In this document: positions 49,244 through 58,632 of the stretch, piece by piece | Position numbering within the stretch: the first letter of the stretch is position 1 | Layout of the letters: each line of letters starts with the position of its first letter | Origin: Flavobacterium sp. CECT 9288 | GTDB lineage: Bacteria > Bacteroidota > Bacteroidia > Flavobacteriales > Flavobacteriaceae | Reading direction: 5' to 3' | Length of the DNA: 64,000 nucleotides | Assembly (NCBI RefSeq): GCF_918731615.1 | Contig: NZ_OU957226.1 | Coordinates: forward strand, 2,667,501-2,731,500 | Made by a program: the position numbers and the translations under genes | Notes under the pieces: generated by a model | The model's database searches: none | Told to the model about the DNA's origin: nothing | Seen by the model: only the letters and a program-made list of their open reading frames with translations

Positions 49244-49283
49244 AACACCCCCGAATAGTATCTAACTTTTTGGGGGCGTTTTT
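49244..49283 (+). terminator. terminator after the helical secreted protein gene
   Basis: ACACCCCC pairs with GGGGGCGT (one mismatch) across a 19-base loop, followed by T5. Confidence 0.7.
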
Positions 49284-49313
49284 ATGTAAATATTTTTTAC
49301 GTCAATCCTTTTT

Positions 49314-50600
49314 TTAAAAAGTTTTAGACACTTTATCGATGGCTTGAATGGTGAAATCTAGATCTTCATACGTAAGCGCATCGGTAATAAACCAAGTTTC
49401 ATAAGCAGAAGGCGCTATGTAAATTCCTTCTTGGAGTAAGCCATGAAAGAATTTCTTAAAGGTTTCATTGTCTCCTTTTGCAGCTGTTTGAAAATCTACT
49501 ACTGCGTTTTCATCAAAATGCACTGAAATCATAGATCCAATGGTATTTATTGTAAACACCACGTTGTTATTGCGCAAAACTCTATCTATTCCTGCTGCTA
49601 AGTAAGCTGTTTTGTCTTTTAATCGATTAAACACGTCTCTATCTGCATCTAAGGCTTGTAGCATGGCTAATCCTGCGGCCATTGCCAATGGATTTCCAGA
49701 CAAAGTTCCTGCTTGGTAAACAGGACCTAATGGCGCAAGATAATTCATAATTTCAGCGCGTGCTGCAAAGGCACCTACAGGTAAACCTCCACCTATTACT
49801 TTTCCAAAACAAACAATATCTGAAGTAACTCCAACAAGCTCTTGAACTCCGCCTGATGCAAGTCTAAAACCGGTCATTACTTCATCAAAAATAAGTAGGA
49901 TTCCATTATCTGTACACAATTGGCGTAAGCCCTCTAAAAAACCTTCTTTAGGTGGAATACAACCCATATTACCCGCCACAGGTTCAACAATTATGGCTGC
50001 AATTTCATTAGGATTTGCTGTAATTAATTCAGCTACATTGGATAAGTCATTGTATCGTGCTAGCAAAGTATCCTTAGCCGTTCCAGCGGTTACCCCTGGA
50101 CTATTAGGAGACCCAAAGGTAATAGCGCCACTTCCTGCTTGAATCAAGAAAGAATCGGAATGTCCGTGATAACAACCTGCAAATTTTATGATTTTATCTC
50201 TTTTGGTATACCCACGTGCTAGTCTGATGGCACTCATACAGGCTTCGGTCCCTGAGTTTACAAAACGAATTTTATCAATATTGGGTACCATTTTAACGGC
50301 TAAAGCAGCAATTTGAGTTTCAAGCTCAGTTGGCATCCCAAAAGAGGTTCCTAATTTTGCTCTTTCAACGACAGCTTCAACAACAGGCTCATACGCATGG
50401 CCTAAAATCATTGGCCCCCATGAATTGATGTAATCTATTAGTTTATTTCCATCTTCATCATACAGGTAAGCACCTTTGGCACTTTTTACAAAAATAGGCG
50501 TACCACCTACTGCTTTAAAGGCACGAACAGGAGAATTGACACCTCCAGGAATTACTTTTTCTGCTTCAGCAAAAAGCTGACTACTTCTTTTATATAACAT
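49314..50600 (-). CDS. hemL: glutamate-1-semialdehyde 2,1-aminomutase
   Basis: Makes 5-aminolevulinate, the first dedicated haem precursor of the C5 pathway. 428 residues, the normal length. PLP-binding Lys267 is in [18 protein letters not shown], with the cofactor Asp/Val motif [12 protein letters not shown] before it; N-terminal [13 protein letters not shown] is characteristic. The rest of the haem pathway is not in the window. The upstream LysM gene ends 28 bases away, so co-transcription is possible. Confidence 0.96.
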   Translation of the reverse strand: MLYKRSSQLFAEAEKVIPGGVNSPVRAFKAVGGTPIFVKSAKGAYLYDEDGNKLIDYINSWGPMILGHAYEPVVEAVVERAKLGTSFGMPTELETQIAALAVKMVPNIDKIRFVNSGTEACMSAIRLARGYTKRDKIIKFAGCYHGHSDSFLIQAGSGAITFGSPNSPGVTAGTAKDTLLARYNDLSNVAELITANPNEIAAIIVEPVAGNMGCIPPKEGFLEGLRQLCTDNGILLIFDEVMTGFRLASGGVQELVGVTSDIVCFGKVIGGGLPVGAFAARAEIMNYLAPLGPVYQAGTLSGNPLAMAAGLAMLQALDADRDVFNRLKDKTAYLAAGIDRVLRNNNVVFTINTIGSMISVHFDENAVVDFQTAAKGDNETFKKFFHGLLQEGIYIAPSAYETWFITDALTYEDLDFTIQAIDKVSKTF

Positions 50601-50628
50601 CTAATGAATACTAATTATGTGTTTATAC

Positions 50629-51561
50629 TTATTTTACAATTAACCGCTGACCAATAGCGAGTGCGTTATCAGTAAGATTATTTTTTTGTTTTAAATCCTC
50701 TACTTGTAAGGCAAATTTCTTTGCAATAGAATATAAAGTATCTCCTTTTTGAACTTCATAACTGTCAGAATTCCAAACTACTGACTCCTTATTAGAAATA
50801 TTTAATTCATCTGTAATTTCCTTAATTTTAGCATTTGAATTGATCCCTAAAACCAAATCATCGTATTGATGTAACTGGTATCTTTCTATATATGAAATTA
50901 ATTTATCAGGATACTTAGGATCTGTGGCGTAACCAGCTGCTCGTAAACCTTTGGCCCAAGCCTTGTAATCGCCTTTTTGATTTTCAAATAATTTAGAATA
51001 CCTGTTTCTACTCGTTAAAAAGAGTGCATGATCCTTAAAAGACTCTGATGGATTTTCATATTTTCTAAAACATTCCTGAGAGGCATCATCATCATGATTG
51101 ACTGATTCTCCTGTCCAACCCACATGACATTTAATCCCGAAGTGATTGTTAGCACTCAAGGCCAAATCACCGTTGCCTGCTCCAGATTCAAGGATTCCTT
51201 GTGCCAAAATAATACTCGCTGGAATGCCGTAGTTTCTCATATTACCCATAGCAATATCTTTAAATTTAGAAACATACAAGGTAATTATATCACTGGTCAC
51301 AACCGTTTTAGAGGTAGAAACTATAACTTCTTTTGGTGCATTATTTGCCGTTGTTTTCGTTTTTTGGGATACCGAAACATTTGGTTTTGTTGGTACTTTG
51401 GTATCCGGCTTTTTAGCTGATCTATTAGTTTCGGGTTTGCCCTTTACAACAGTTGGAACACTTGCTCTTGGTGTGCTTTTTTTAGTTACAATGACAGGTT
51501 TAGTAGCATTACAACTTGCTAATACTAGCACTACAAGCAAGACTATATATTTTTTAAACAT
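50629..51561 (-). CDS. LysM-containing beta-N-acetylglucosaminidase lipoprotein (GH73)
   Basis: Cell-wall remodelling enzyme, 310 residues. Lipobox LASC (Cys17), a Thr/Lys/Pro-rich linker (20-90), a GH73 domain (about 95-235) with the catalytic Glu in AQGILESGAGNGDLA and NNHFGIKCH, and a C-terminal LysM repeat (SYEVQKGDTLYSIAKKFALQ) that binds peptidoglycan. Its start overlaps the end of the upstream desulfhydrase-like gene by 8 bases, so the two are translationally coupled. Confidence 0.92.
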   Translation of the reverse strand: MFKKYIVLLVVLVLASCNATKPVIVTKKSTPRASVPTVVKGKPETNRSAKKPDTKVPTKPNVSVSQKTKTTANNAPKEVIVSTSKTVVTSDIITLYVSKFKDIAMGNMRNYGIPASIILAQGILESGAGNGDLALSANNHFGIKCHVGWTGESVNHDDDASQECFRKYENPSESFKDHALFLTSRNRYSKLFENQKGDYKAWAKGLRAAGYATDPKYPDKLISYIERYQLHQYDDLVLGINSNAKIKEITDELNISNKESVVWNSDSYEVQKGDTLYSIAKKFALQVEDLKQKNNLTDNALAIGQRLIVK

Positions 51562-52450
51562 GGATATTAATAGTTGGTAATTGTTTGTTTTTTAACTTGA
51601 TATTCATGCCTTGAATACCTTGTAGACCTCCTGTATGGATCATTAAAATTTTCGAATTTTCGGGAAAATAATTTTTCTCCATCAAATCAAGAACTCCATA
51701 AACCATTTTTCCAGTATAAATAGGGTCTAGAGGTATTTTAAAATCTTGATAAAACTGATTGATAAATTGTATCAAAGTATCGTTTACCTTGCCGTAACCC
51801 CCAAAATGATAATCTGTTTGTAACTCCCAGTTTTTTTTCTTTACAAAATTACAAATTTCCTCTTTCAAAAAATCACCTTTTAAAGCAGGAAATCCTAAAA
51901 CTTTTTGATGTGGCAAAATACTATTTATAATACCTGAAATAGTTCCTCCTGTTCCAACGGAGCAACAGATATAATCAAAATAACTATCCTCCTCATTTAC
52001 TATTTCCTGACATCCTTGTATGGCTAATGCATTAGTTCCACCCTCAGGAATCATATAAAAAGCTCCCCATTTTTCGGTCCATTTTGCAAGATTTTCTGGT
52101 TCATTCTTATGCTGATAATCTGATCTTGAAACAAACTCAAATTCCATTCCGCATTGCTTTGCAAACGCTAATGTGGGATTTAGAACCGTTTGGTTCTTTA
52201 ATTCATCCCCTCGAATAATACCAATAGTTTTAAAACCATTTTCATACCCTGCATAAGCTACAGCCGCAATATGATTTGAAAATGCTCCTCCAAAAGTGAG
52301 CAACTGTTTTTCTTGCAATTCCTTAGCTTCAAGAATATTATATTTAAGCTTTCTGAATTTATTTCCTGATACAAATGGATGTAATAAGTCCTCTCTTTTG
52401 ATGTATAATTCAATGGAATTAGAGAACAGTTTCGCTACCTTTTGATTCAA
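51554..52450 (-). CDS. ACC deaminase / D-cysteine desulfhydrase family PLP enzyme
   Basis: 298 residues from the chosen TTG start. The PLP Lys31 lies in HPFVSGNKFRKLKYN; LTFGGAFSNHIAAVAYAG and CCSVGTGGTISGII are family motifs. It probably degrades D-cysteine or another D-amino acid; true ACC deaminase activity cannot be claimed. An ATG at 52516 is in frame but lies in the stem of the neighbour's terminator and upstream of a TACCTTTG promoter box, so the TTG at 52450, which matches the family's usual N-terminus, is preferred. Confidence 0.85.
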   Translation of the reverse strand: MNQKVAKLFSNSIELYIKREDLLHPFVSGNKFRKLKYNILEAKELQEKQLLTFGGAFSNHIAAVAYAGYENGFKTIGIIRGDELKNQTVLNPTLAFAKQCGMEFEFVSRSDYQHKNEPENLAKWTEKWGAFYMIPEGGTNALAIQGCQEIVNEEDSYFDYICCSVGTGGTISGIINSILPHQKVLGFPALKGDFLKEEICNFVKKKNWELQTDYHFGGYGKVNDTLIQFINQFYQDFKIPLDPIYTGKMVYGVLDLMEKNYFPENSKILMIHTGGLQGIQGMNIKLKNKQLPTINIHV

Positions 52451-52467
52451 AATATTTGATTTTAATA

Positions 52468-52475
52468 CAAAGGTA
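52468..52475 (-). promoter_or_regulatory. promoter -7 box of the desulfhydrase-like gene
   Basis: TACCTTTG on the minus strand, 17 bases before the preferred TTG start. Confidence 0.6.
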
Positions 52476-52489
52476 AAACTAAAATGTAT

Positions 52490-52517
52490 AAAAAATGCAA
52501 CCTTCTCAGATTGCATT
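52490..52517 (-). terminator. terminator of the T9SS cargo gene
   Basis: ATGCAA pairs with TTGCAT around a 10-base loop and is followed on the minus strand by TTTTTATA. Confidence 0.65.
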
Positions 52518-52539
52518 CAGAATTTGTGTGCTATTAAAA

Positions 52540-54375
52540 TTAATTTTTAATGATTACTTTTTTTCCGAAAACTTTATTGTCTTTAGTAGTCAACTTTACA
52601 ATATAAATTCCGTCACCATAACTAGCGGTCGAAAACGAATACGATGCTTGATCCCCCAAGTCCTCTTGAGTAAAAATTAACTTTCCAGCAACATCATACA
52701 CCCCACAAGAAGCAAGCTCAAGCCCATTTGGGTTGCTTATGGTTAAGCTTTTTAATGGATTGTTTTGATAAACTATAAAATCTTCTTTAGCAACACCATC
52801 AACATCTAATGTTTTGTTGTCTTTAAAAGTAATTTCAAATTGTGTGTTATTTTTCCCAGCTGGTAATTCCATTTCATGGAAACTATTTTTAATGTCGTGA
52901 TAGGTATCTTTTACTTTGTCATGCAAAAAAATAGCATCCACATCAGGAAAATTGATAATATCCTTGACAGTAATTTTATAAATAGCTGTTTTTGTATTTC
53001 GAAAACCTATTGGAATTTTTTTATTAATGTCAAAATTGGTGGCATTAATTATATATTCTATATTGTTAATTAAAAAATATACATCAGTAGGAGAGTTCTC
53101 ACTACTTGACATAGCATCCATAGCACGATCAGGTCCATCTGTAGCCTCAGGTACAAATGCTAATGCAAGTTGCCTTACACCTTGATTATTCATTAAAGTA
53201 TTTAATCTAATTTGAGGGGTTGGAGCCACACTAACGGTTTTATAATCAAATCCAGATATTGATTTTATTTTTGATAAATAATCTTTTTCAGTATTGGTTT
53301 TAGGGTTGTTTGTTGATTTTTCAAACTGTGAGTTGTTAGCCACTCCTTCTTTTACATAAATTCTGTAGCTATTCTTCATTTCAACAGCGCCATTTACAAC
53401 ACCATCTATCATAAACCCCTGACCTATTGGTGAAAATCTTCTTTCAAAAGCAGTACCTACTCCTGTTGAAGGTCCAGGATTTCCAGATCCATCATAGGAA
53501 AAAAAAGTAGCTGGAACATAAATACCAGTTCCTCCTCTGGCCACTGGGGAATAAGTACCGTAACCTCCTTTATAATCAGCAATATAGTGTGAGTTTACTG
53601 TTTTATCTTGTTCCCAAAAATAAGCAATTCCTGTACAATTTGTTTGTTCTATCAAAAATGCGGCAAGATCAATTGCAGATGGATAGGGATTGCCTGTAAG
53701 CGTAAATTGTAACGCTCCCACAGGTATTGATATGGTACCGTCATTTGGTTTTCCTCTAAAATCATAACGCTGTTTGCTTCCTGGATTGTTTTGAACTCCA
53801 TTTACAGTGATTGCGTTGGTTCCAGACGTTCCCTTCATAGAGAAGCCTTCACCTGCATTTAAAGTCCCAGCACCACCTACTGCTGTCCAATTCCCATAAT
53901 TTGAAGAGCCTATTAATTTATTAACCCAAAAAGGTGCAATAGCTAGAGGACTAGCAGTACCATTGTAATTATTTGTTGCTAAAATAACTGGATTATTAAA
54001 TCCTGTCAAGCTCGCAACATCCTTGAGTTGTGTAATAGAAAAAGCTGAATTCCCAACAGTTGCAAGACTTGATCCTACTGGTGAACACCAATAATTATAA
54101 TGAAAATTATTAGTCGATCCTTCTTGATAAACCGACAAATTCCCTAATCCGCTATTACCACTATTAGTTGTTGTACCTTGTAACAGCTGAGCACTATCTC
54201 TTAAATAGAAATTGCTCGTAGTTGCATTGAGCTCTACTTGTTCTTTTACATAAACCACCTCATTTGTAGCAAATACATAACTATTTGGACTAACATACAG
54301 TTGTGCCATACTTTCATTTTGAAAAAAAATGAGAAGAAAAAAGAAAGCTCCTTTTTGAAGTATTGATGTGTTCAT
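52540..54375 (-). CDS. secreted surface protein with T9SS type A sorting domain
   Basis: 611 residues. A Sec signal peptide (about 1-24, ending NESMAQ) is followed by a large beta-rich region of unknown function. The last 75 residues (DFIVYQNNPLKSLTISN, then VYDVAGKLIF and GDGIYIVKLTTKDNKVFGKKVIIK) form the conserved type A C-terminal domain recognised by the type IX secretion system. The central part contains repeated Asn/Gly-rich segments and the motif FYLRDSAQLLQG seen in other T9SS surface proteins. No catalytic domain recognised. Confidence 0.88.
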   Translation of the reverse strand: MNTSILQKGAFFFLLIFFQNESMAQLYVSPNSYVFATNEVVYVKEQVELNATTSNFYLRDSAQLLQGTTTNSGNSGLGNLSVYQEGSTNNFHYNYWCSPVGSSLATVGNSAFSITQLKDVASLTGFNNPVILATNNYNGTASPLAIAPFWVNKLIGSSNYGNWTAVGGAGTLNAGEGFSMKGTSGTNAITVNGVQNNPGSKQRYDFRGKPNDGTISIPVGALQFTLTGNPYPSAIDLAAFLIEQTNCTGIAYFWEQDKTVNSHYIADYKGGYGTYSPVARGGTGIYVPATFFSYDGSGNPGPSTGVGTAFERRFSPIGQGFMIDGVVNGAVEMKNSYRIYVKEGVANNSQFEKSTNNPKTNTEKDYLSKIKSISGFDYKTVSVAPTPQIRLNTLMNNQGVRQLALAFVPEATDGPDRAMDAMSSSENSPTDVYFLINNIEYIINATNFDINKKIPIGFRNTKTAIYKITVKDIINFPDVDAIFLHDKVKDTYHDIKNSFHEMELPAGKNNTQFEITFKDNKTLDVDGVAKEDFIVYQNNPLKSLTISNPNGLELASCGVYDVAGKLIFTQEDLGDQASYSFSTASYGDGIYIVKLTTKDNKVFGKKVIIKN

Positions 54376-54693
54376 AAGCTTTTAAATTAAGAGATATTAA
54401 ATTTCTTTTTTTATAAAAACAGCTCAGCTAATTTGTTTCGAAATCTTAGAAGAAAATAGTAGAAGCAATAGCATGAAACAGAATTTTATTTTATAAAGCT
54501 ACAAAAAAAATAAATTACAAAAGAACAAAAAAAACGATAAAGTGTATATTTTGTCGATAAAATACATATTTTTTAATAAAAATTATGTTTTTTCTTTCAA
54601 ATTTAAAATTACAAAAAGTGAAATAAATTCAGATTTTTACCTGTTGATGACATAAAACTATCAAGAAGAGATGGAAAAAAATACCGAACTGAA
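54376..54693. other. AT-rich intergenic region upstream of the T9SS gene
   Basis: No ORF. Two adjacent, imperfect 20-base direct repeats starting CGATAAA (54535-54554 and 54555-54574, about 16 of 20 alike) are the only structure seen. The T9SS gene promoter must be here but no TAnnTTTG box was recognised. Confidence 0.45.
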
Positions 54694-55026
54694 TTAGGTG
54701 TAGAGATATTTAAAAAAATTAAAAAAAGGACGCTTTTTTAAATAATCTAAATTTTGCTCCATTGCATAACATTCTCGCTCAAAGGAAATGTTTTTGTAAG
54801 CGAGATAACTATTTTTGAGTTGTAACAATCGAATGCAATACTCCAAGAGATACCAAATATAAAAAGGGAGAATAAGTAACTCTATTTGTTGCCTGATATG
54901 TATGCGTTCATGATTTAGTAAAATTGGATTTTCTTTATCTTCCCTGAATTTTACTATCACAAAAGGAAAAATCGTTAATCCACGATATCCTTTTGGAATT
55001 AAATATTTGGACACAATCAAAAACAT
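54694..55026 (-). CDS. small HExxH protein, possible metallopeptidase-like
   Basis: 110 residues from the ATG at 55026. It contains HERIHIRQQIE, a zinc-metallopeptidase type HExxH motif, followed by a membrane-like segment (LLILPFYIWYLLEYCIRLLQ) and a downstream FERECYAMEQN where a third ligand could lie. The layout recalls the M56/BlaR1-like zincins but is much shorter, so it may be a stand-alone conserved domain. Function unproven. Confidence 0.65.
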   Translation of the reverse strand: MFLIVSKYLIPKGYRGLTIFPFVIVKFREDKENPILLNHERIHIRQQIELLILPFYIWYLLEYCIRLLQLKNSYLAYKNISFERECYAMEQNLDYLKKRPFFNFFKYLYT

Positions 55027-55126
55027 TAGCACTAAAATTTATAAATTTGTAGTCATACAAAACCTTAAAAAACGAATATTTTGTGGAATTGTAAAATTAT
55101 ATTTTCCAAAGTAGTATGAAAAAATA

Positions 55127-55300
55127 ATGAGCCAAAGTAATGAAAATAAATTGATAGAAGGGGAAGATTTCTATTACACACCAGAAGGATATAAATGTTT
55201 TACCGAAAAACACCACCTTAAACGAGGTTATTGTTGTAAAAACAACTGCAGACATTGTCCTTACGGCTTTGATAAAAAAACAGGAACTAATAAAAAGTAA
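55127..55300 (+). CDS. small DUF5522 Cys-rich protein
   Basis: 57 residues. The pattern EGEDFYYTPEGYKCFTEKHH then LKRGYCCKNNCRHCPYGF, with two CC/CxxC-type cysteine groups, matches the DUF5522 family, probably a small metal-binding protein. The function is unknown. It starts with ATG about 100 bases from the divergent HExxH gene. Confidence 0.8.
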   Translation: MSQSNENKLIEGEDFYYTPEGYKCFTEKHHLKRGYCCKNNCRHCPYGFDKKTGTNKK

Positions 55301-55516
55301 TTACATTTTAGAATCTAAATAACAAACACTACTAGAGTGTCAGTTTAAAAAACACAAGCATAACATGGATATTTGTTCACAGAAATATAGAATCAAAATT
55401 CACAAATCCTACCATAGGTCGGATATTCGTTATCCTTAGTCGTTGCATTTTTTTATAAGAAGTAAGTGCTTCTTTAACAAAACTGTACATCAAAAAATAA
55501 CGAATCTACATTAAAA

Positions 55517-57523
55517 ATGACTTTTCAAGAACAAATAGTACAAGGAATTCCTTCGGTTTTACCAAATCCAAAACCGTATGACATAAAGCGATTAGCTGAC
55601 CTAACGACACAAACCGAAATTAATCATGCGCCAAAGCGAAAAGAGATCCTTTCGGATGATGAAAAAAAATTAGCACTAAAAAACGCTTTGCGCTATTTTG
55701 AACCTCAACATCATGCGGAATTACTTCCCGAATTCAAAGCTGAGCTTGAAACTTACGGAAGAATTTACATGTATCGCCTACGTCCTGATTACAAAATGTA
55801 CGCACGACCAATTTATGAATATCCTGGAAAATGCGAACAAGCAAAAGCCATTATGTTGATGATTCAAAACAATTTGGATTATGCCGTAGCCCAGCATCCA
55901 CATGAACTAATTACTTATGGTGGTAATGGAGCAGTTTTCTCTAATTGGGCGCAGTATTTATTGACGATGAAATATTTGACAGAAATGACCGAAGAACAAA
56001 CATTAGCGATGTATTCAGGTCATCCCATGGGATTATTTCCATCTCACAAAGAAGCGCCAAGAGTTGTTGTTACTAACGGAATGGTTATTCCAAATTATTC
56101 CAAACCAGATGATTGGGAAAAAATGAATGCTTTGGGCGTTTCTCAATACGGACAAATGACAGCCGGAAGCTACATGTACATTGGTCCACAAGGAATTGTT
56201 CACGGAACTACAATCACGGTTTTAAACGGATTCAGAAAAATAAAAAAATCTCCAAAAGGAGGATTATTCGTTACTTCTGGACTTGGCGGAATGAGTGGCG
56301 CACAACCAAAAGCAGGAAATATCGCTGGTTGCGTTACAGTTTGTGCCGAGGTAAACCCAAAAATTACACACATTCGTCATTCACAAGGTTGGATTAATGA
56401 AATTATTGAAAATATTGATGAATTAGTGCCACGAGTTAAAAATGCTTTGGCAAATAATGAAGTAGTTTCTATTGCTTACCTTGGAAATATAGTTGATGTT
56501 TGGGAACGTTTTGACCAAGAAAACCTGCATATCGATTTAGGTTCTGATCAAACTTCACTGCACAATCCTTGGGCTGGAGGTTATTATCCAATCGGATATA
56601 CTTTCGAAGAATCCAATGATTTAATGGCAAATAATCCTGATAAATTCAAGGAAGAAGTTCAAAAAACATTGCGTCGTCATGCGGCTGCGATAAATAAACA
56701 TACTGAAAAAGGAACGTATTTCTTCGATTATGGAAATGCCTTTTTATTAGAAGCTTCTCGCGCTGGAGCAGATGTTTTTGCCGAAAATCACATCGATTTC
56801 AAATACAATAGTTATGTTCAAGATATTATGGGACCAATGTGTTTCGACTACGGATTTGGACCATTCCGTTGGGTTTGCGCCTCAGGAAATCCTGAAGATT
56901 TAGCAAAAACCGATACAATTGCCTGTGCTGTTCTAGAGGAAATGATGAAAAACTCTCCAGAAGAAATCCAACAACAAATGGCGGATAATATTCAGTGGAT
57001 TAAAGGTGCGCAAGAAAATAAATTAGTGGTTGGATCACAAGCCAGAATTCTATATGCTGATGCCGAAGGACGAATTAAAATCGCCGAAGCCTTCAATCAA
57101 GCAATTGCTCGCAAAGAAATTGGCTACATAATTTTAGGTCGAGATCATCACGATGTTTCTGGAACCGATTCTCCATACCGAGAAACATCCAATATTTACG
57201 ACGGGTCAAGATTCACTGCTGATATGGCTATCCAAAACGTCATTGGCGATAGCTTTCGCGGTGCTACTTGGGTTTCAATTCACAATGGCGGCGGTGTTGG
57301 TTGGGGCGAGGTAATTAATGGTGGTTTTGGTATGGTTCTTGATGGAACTAAAGAAGCTTCAAAACGCTTAGAATCAATGCTTTTTTGGGATGTAAACAAC
57401 GGAATTTCAAGACGAAGCTGGGCAAGAAACGAAGGAGCTATTTTTGCTATAAAAAGAGCCATGGAAACGCAACCTTTATTGAAAGTTACCATCCCTAATG
57501 TAGTTGACGAAGATTTATTATAG
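55517..57523 (+). CDS. hutU: urocanate hydratase, long form
   Basis: Second step of histidine degradation, converting urocanate to imidazolonepropionate with tightly bound NAD. 668 residues, much longer than the common bacterial enzyme (about 555) and closer to the long form known from animals. Signatures: PMGLFPSHKEAPRVVVTNGM, YGQMTAGSYMYIGPQGIVHG, LFVTSGLGGMSGAQPKAGNI, and the catalytic-region SYVQDIMGPMCFDYGFGPFRW-type motif with a nearby Cys. No other hut gene is adjacent, and the 216-base spacer upstream holds nothing recognised. Confidence 0.95.
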   Translation: MTFQEQIVQGIPSVLPNPKPYDIKRLADLTTQTEINHAPKRKEILSDDEKKLALKNALRYFEPQHHAELLPEFKAELETYGRIYMYRLRPDYKMYARPIYEYPGKCEQAKAIMLMIQNNLDYAVAQHPHELITYGGNGAVFSNWAQYLLTMKYLTEMTEEQTLAMYSGHPMGLFPSHKEAPRVVVTNGMVIPNYSKPDDWEKMNALGVSQYGQMTAGSYMYIGPQGIVHGTTITVLNGFRKIKKSPKGGLFVTSGLGGMSGAQPKAGNIAGCVTVCAEVNPKITHIRHSQGWINEIIENIDELVPRVKNALANNEVVSIAYLGNIVDVWERFDQENLHIDLGSDQTSLHNPWAGGYYPIGYTFEESNDLMANNPDKFKEEVQKTLRRHAAAINKHTEKGTYFFDYGNAFLLEASRAGADVFAENHIDFKYNSYVQDIMGPMCFDYGFGPFRWVCASGNPEDLAKTDTIACAVLEEMMKNSPEEIQQQMADNIQWIKGAQENKLVVGSQARILYADAEGRIKIAEAFNQAIARKEIGYIILGRDHHDVSGTDSPYRETSNIYDGSRFTADMAIQNVIGDSFRGATWVSIHNGGGVGWGEVINGGFGMVLDGTKEASKRLESMLFWDVNNGISRRSWARNEGAIFAIKRAMETQPLLKVTIPNVVDEDLL

Positions 57524-57573
57524 TTTCAGGTTTCAAGTTAAACTTTTCAAACCTGAAACCTCAAACTTGAAAC
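57523..57573. repeat. interlocking GTTTCAGGTTT dyads
   Basis: GTTTCAGGTTT pairs with AAACCTGAAAC, and the overlapping GTTTCAAGTT pairs with AACTTGAAAC, so two alternative hairpins are possible. No T-run. Similar AAACCTGAAAC repeats are common, from memory, between Flavobacterium genes. Confidence 0.55.
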
Positions 57574-57589
57574 ACTAAAATAAAATATT

Positions 57590-58126
57590 ATGAAAACACT
57601 AAAATTTATTCCCGTACTCTTACTCTTTGTATTTGCTTCCTGCAGTTCGGTTAGAGTGTACTCTGATTTTGATAATAAAGCTGATTTTACCGCCTACAAG
57701 ACGTATGCTTTTCACAAAAATGGAATCGATAAAGTTGAAATATCACAGCTGGATAAAAAACGAATCTTAAACGCTATTGACCGTGAATTAAGTGCAAAAG
57801 GAATGACTAAGAGTGAAAATCCAGATTTACTTATAAATATTTTCACTAAAGAAAGAGAACGAGTTGATGTCAATCAGTTTAACGCTGGATGGGGTTATGG
57901 CTGGGGATGGGGCTGGAATCCTTTCATGTGGGGAGGACAAAATACAATTGCTAGCACTTCAACTGAGGGCACCCTTTTTATTGACTTGATTGATGCTAAA
58001 AAGAAAGAACTCATTTGGCAAGGTGAAGGTGTTGGTAACTTAACTCAAAACCGTAGAGACAAAGAAGAACGAATCAACGAATTTGTTACTAAAATTCTAG
58101 AACAATTTCCGCCAAAAGAAAAATAG
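57590..58126 (+). CDS. DUF4136 lipoprotein
   Basis: 178 residues with lipobox FASC (Cys18) and the typical DUF4136 start VRVYSDFDNKADFTAYKTYAF, a Gly/Trp-rich loop (WGYGWGWGWNPFMWGG), then EGTLFIDLIDAKKKELIWQGEG near the C-terminus. Envelope protein of unknown function. Its last 38 codons are duplicated at 61028-61140. Confidence 0.85.
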   Translation: MKTLKFIPVLLLFVFASCSSVRVYSDFDNKADFTAYKTYAFHKNGIDKVEISQLDKKRILNAIDRELSAKGMTKSENPDLLINIFTKERERVDVNQFNAGWGYGWGWGWNPFMWGGQNTIASTSTEGTLFIDLIDAKKKELIWQGEGVGNLTQNRRDKEERINEFVTKILEQFPPKEK

Positions 58127-58147
58127 ACATTACTACAATCAAACATA

Positions 58148-58176
58148 AAGCCTACCTTTGCGTAGGCTTTTTTTAT
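58148..58176 (+). terminator. terminator with an embedded promoter -7 box
   Basis: AAGCCTAC pairs with GTAGGCTT around CTTTGC and is followed by T-run bases, ending the DUF4136 gene. The left arm and loop contain TACCTTTG (58153-58160), a good -7 box for the haemoglobin gene starting 24 bases later. Confidence 0.72.
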
Positions 58177-58183
58177 AGAAATT

Positions 58184-58585
58184 ATGATACCACAAACCGA
58201 TATTGCTTCCTTAGACGATATTAAACTCTTAGTCAATACTTTTTATGCTCAAGTGCAAAAAGACGAAATAATAAGGCCTATTTTTAACGAAAAAATAGGC
58301 AACCGTTGGCCGGAACATTTAGAAAAAATGTATGGATTTTGGGAAACTATTTTGCTAGAAGTTCATTCGTATTCTGGGAGTCCCTTTCCGCCTCACAAGC
58401 AGCTCCCTATTGGTAAAGATCATTTTAACCGTTGGATGGAACTATTTACACAAACTACCGATCAATTATTCCATGGGCCGCTAGCAGATGAAGCCAAATA
58501 CAGAGCAAAAGCCATGGCAGATATGTTTCATTACAAGATTGACTATTTTCGTAACGCCGAAAAAAACCAGATTAATCCATCGTAA
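58184..58585 (+). CDS. group III truncated haemoglobin, copy 1
   Basis: 133-residue haem protein that binds O2 or NO. The group III pattern is seen in LVNTFYAQVQKDEII, PIFNEKIGNRWPEHLEKMYGFWETILL and the proximal region with HFNRWMELFTQTTDQLF. It differs from copy 2 at three residues (Arg/Gly in DEIIxPIF, His/Gln in LFxGPLA, Asn/Lys in YFRxAEK). In related proteins the DxIxxPIF position is usually Gly, so copy 2 looks closer to the family consensus. Confidence 0.9.
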   Translation: MIPQTDIASLDDIKLLVNTFYAQVQKDEIIRPIFNEKIGNRWPEHLEKMYGFWETILLEVHSYSGSPFPPHKQLPIGKDHFNRWMELFTQTTDQLFHGPLADEAKYRAKAMADMFHYKIDYFRNAEKNQINPS

Positions 58586-58632
58586 GGCTATGATTTGCAG
58601 CTACCTTATTTTTATAAAAAACTATTAATTCT

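Noticed and set aside
58045..58236. Minus-strand ORF of 63 codons, repeated almost identically at 61059-61250
   Set aside because: Its conservation is explained by the large direct repeat; it is antisense to the DUF4136 end and the haemoglobin start.
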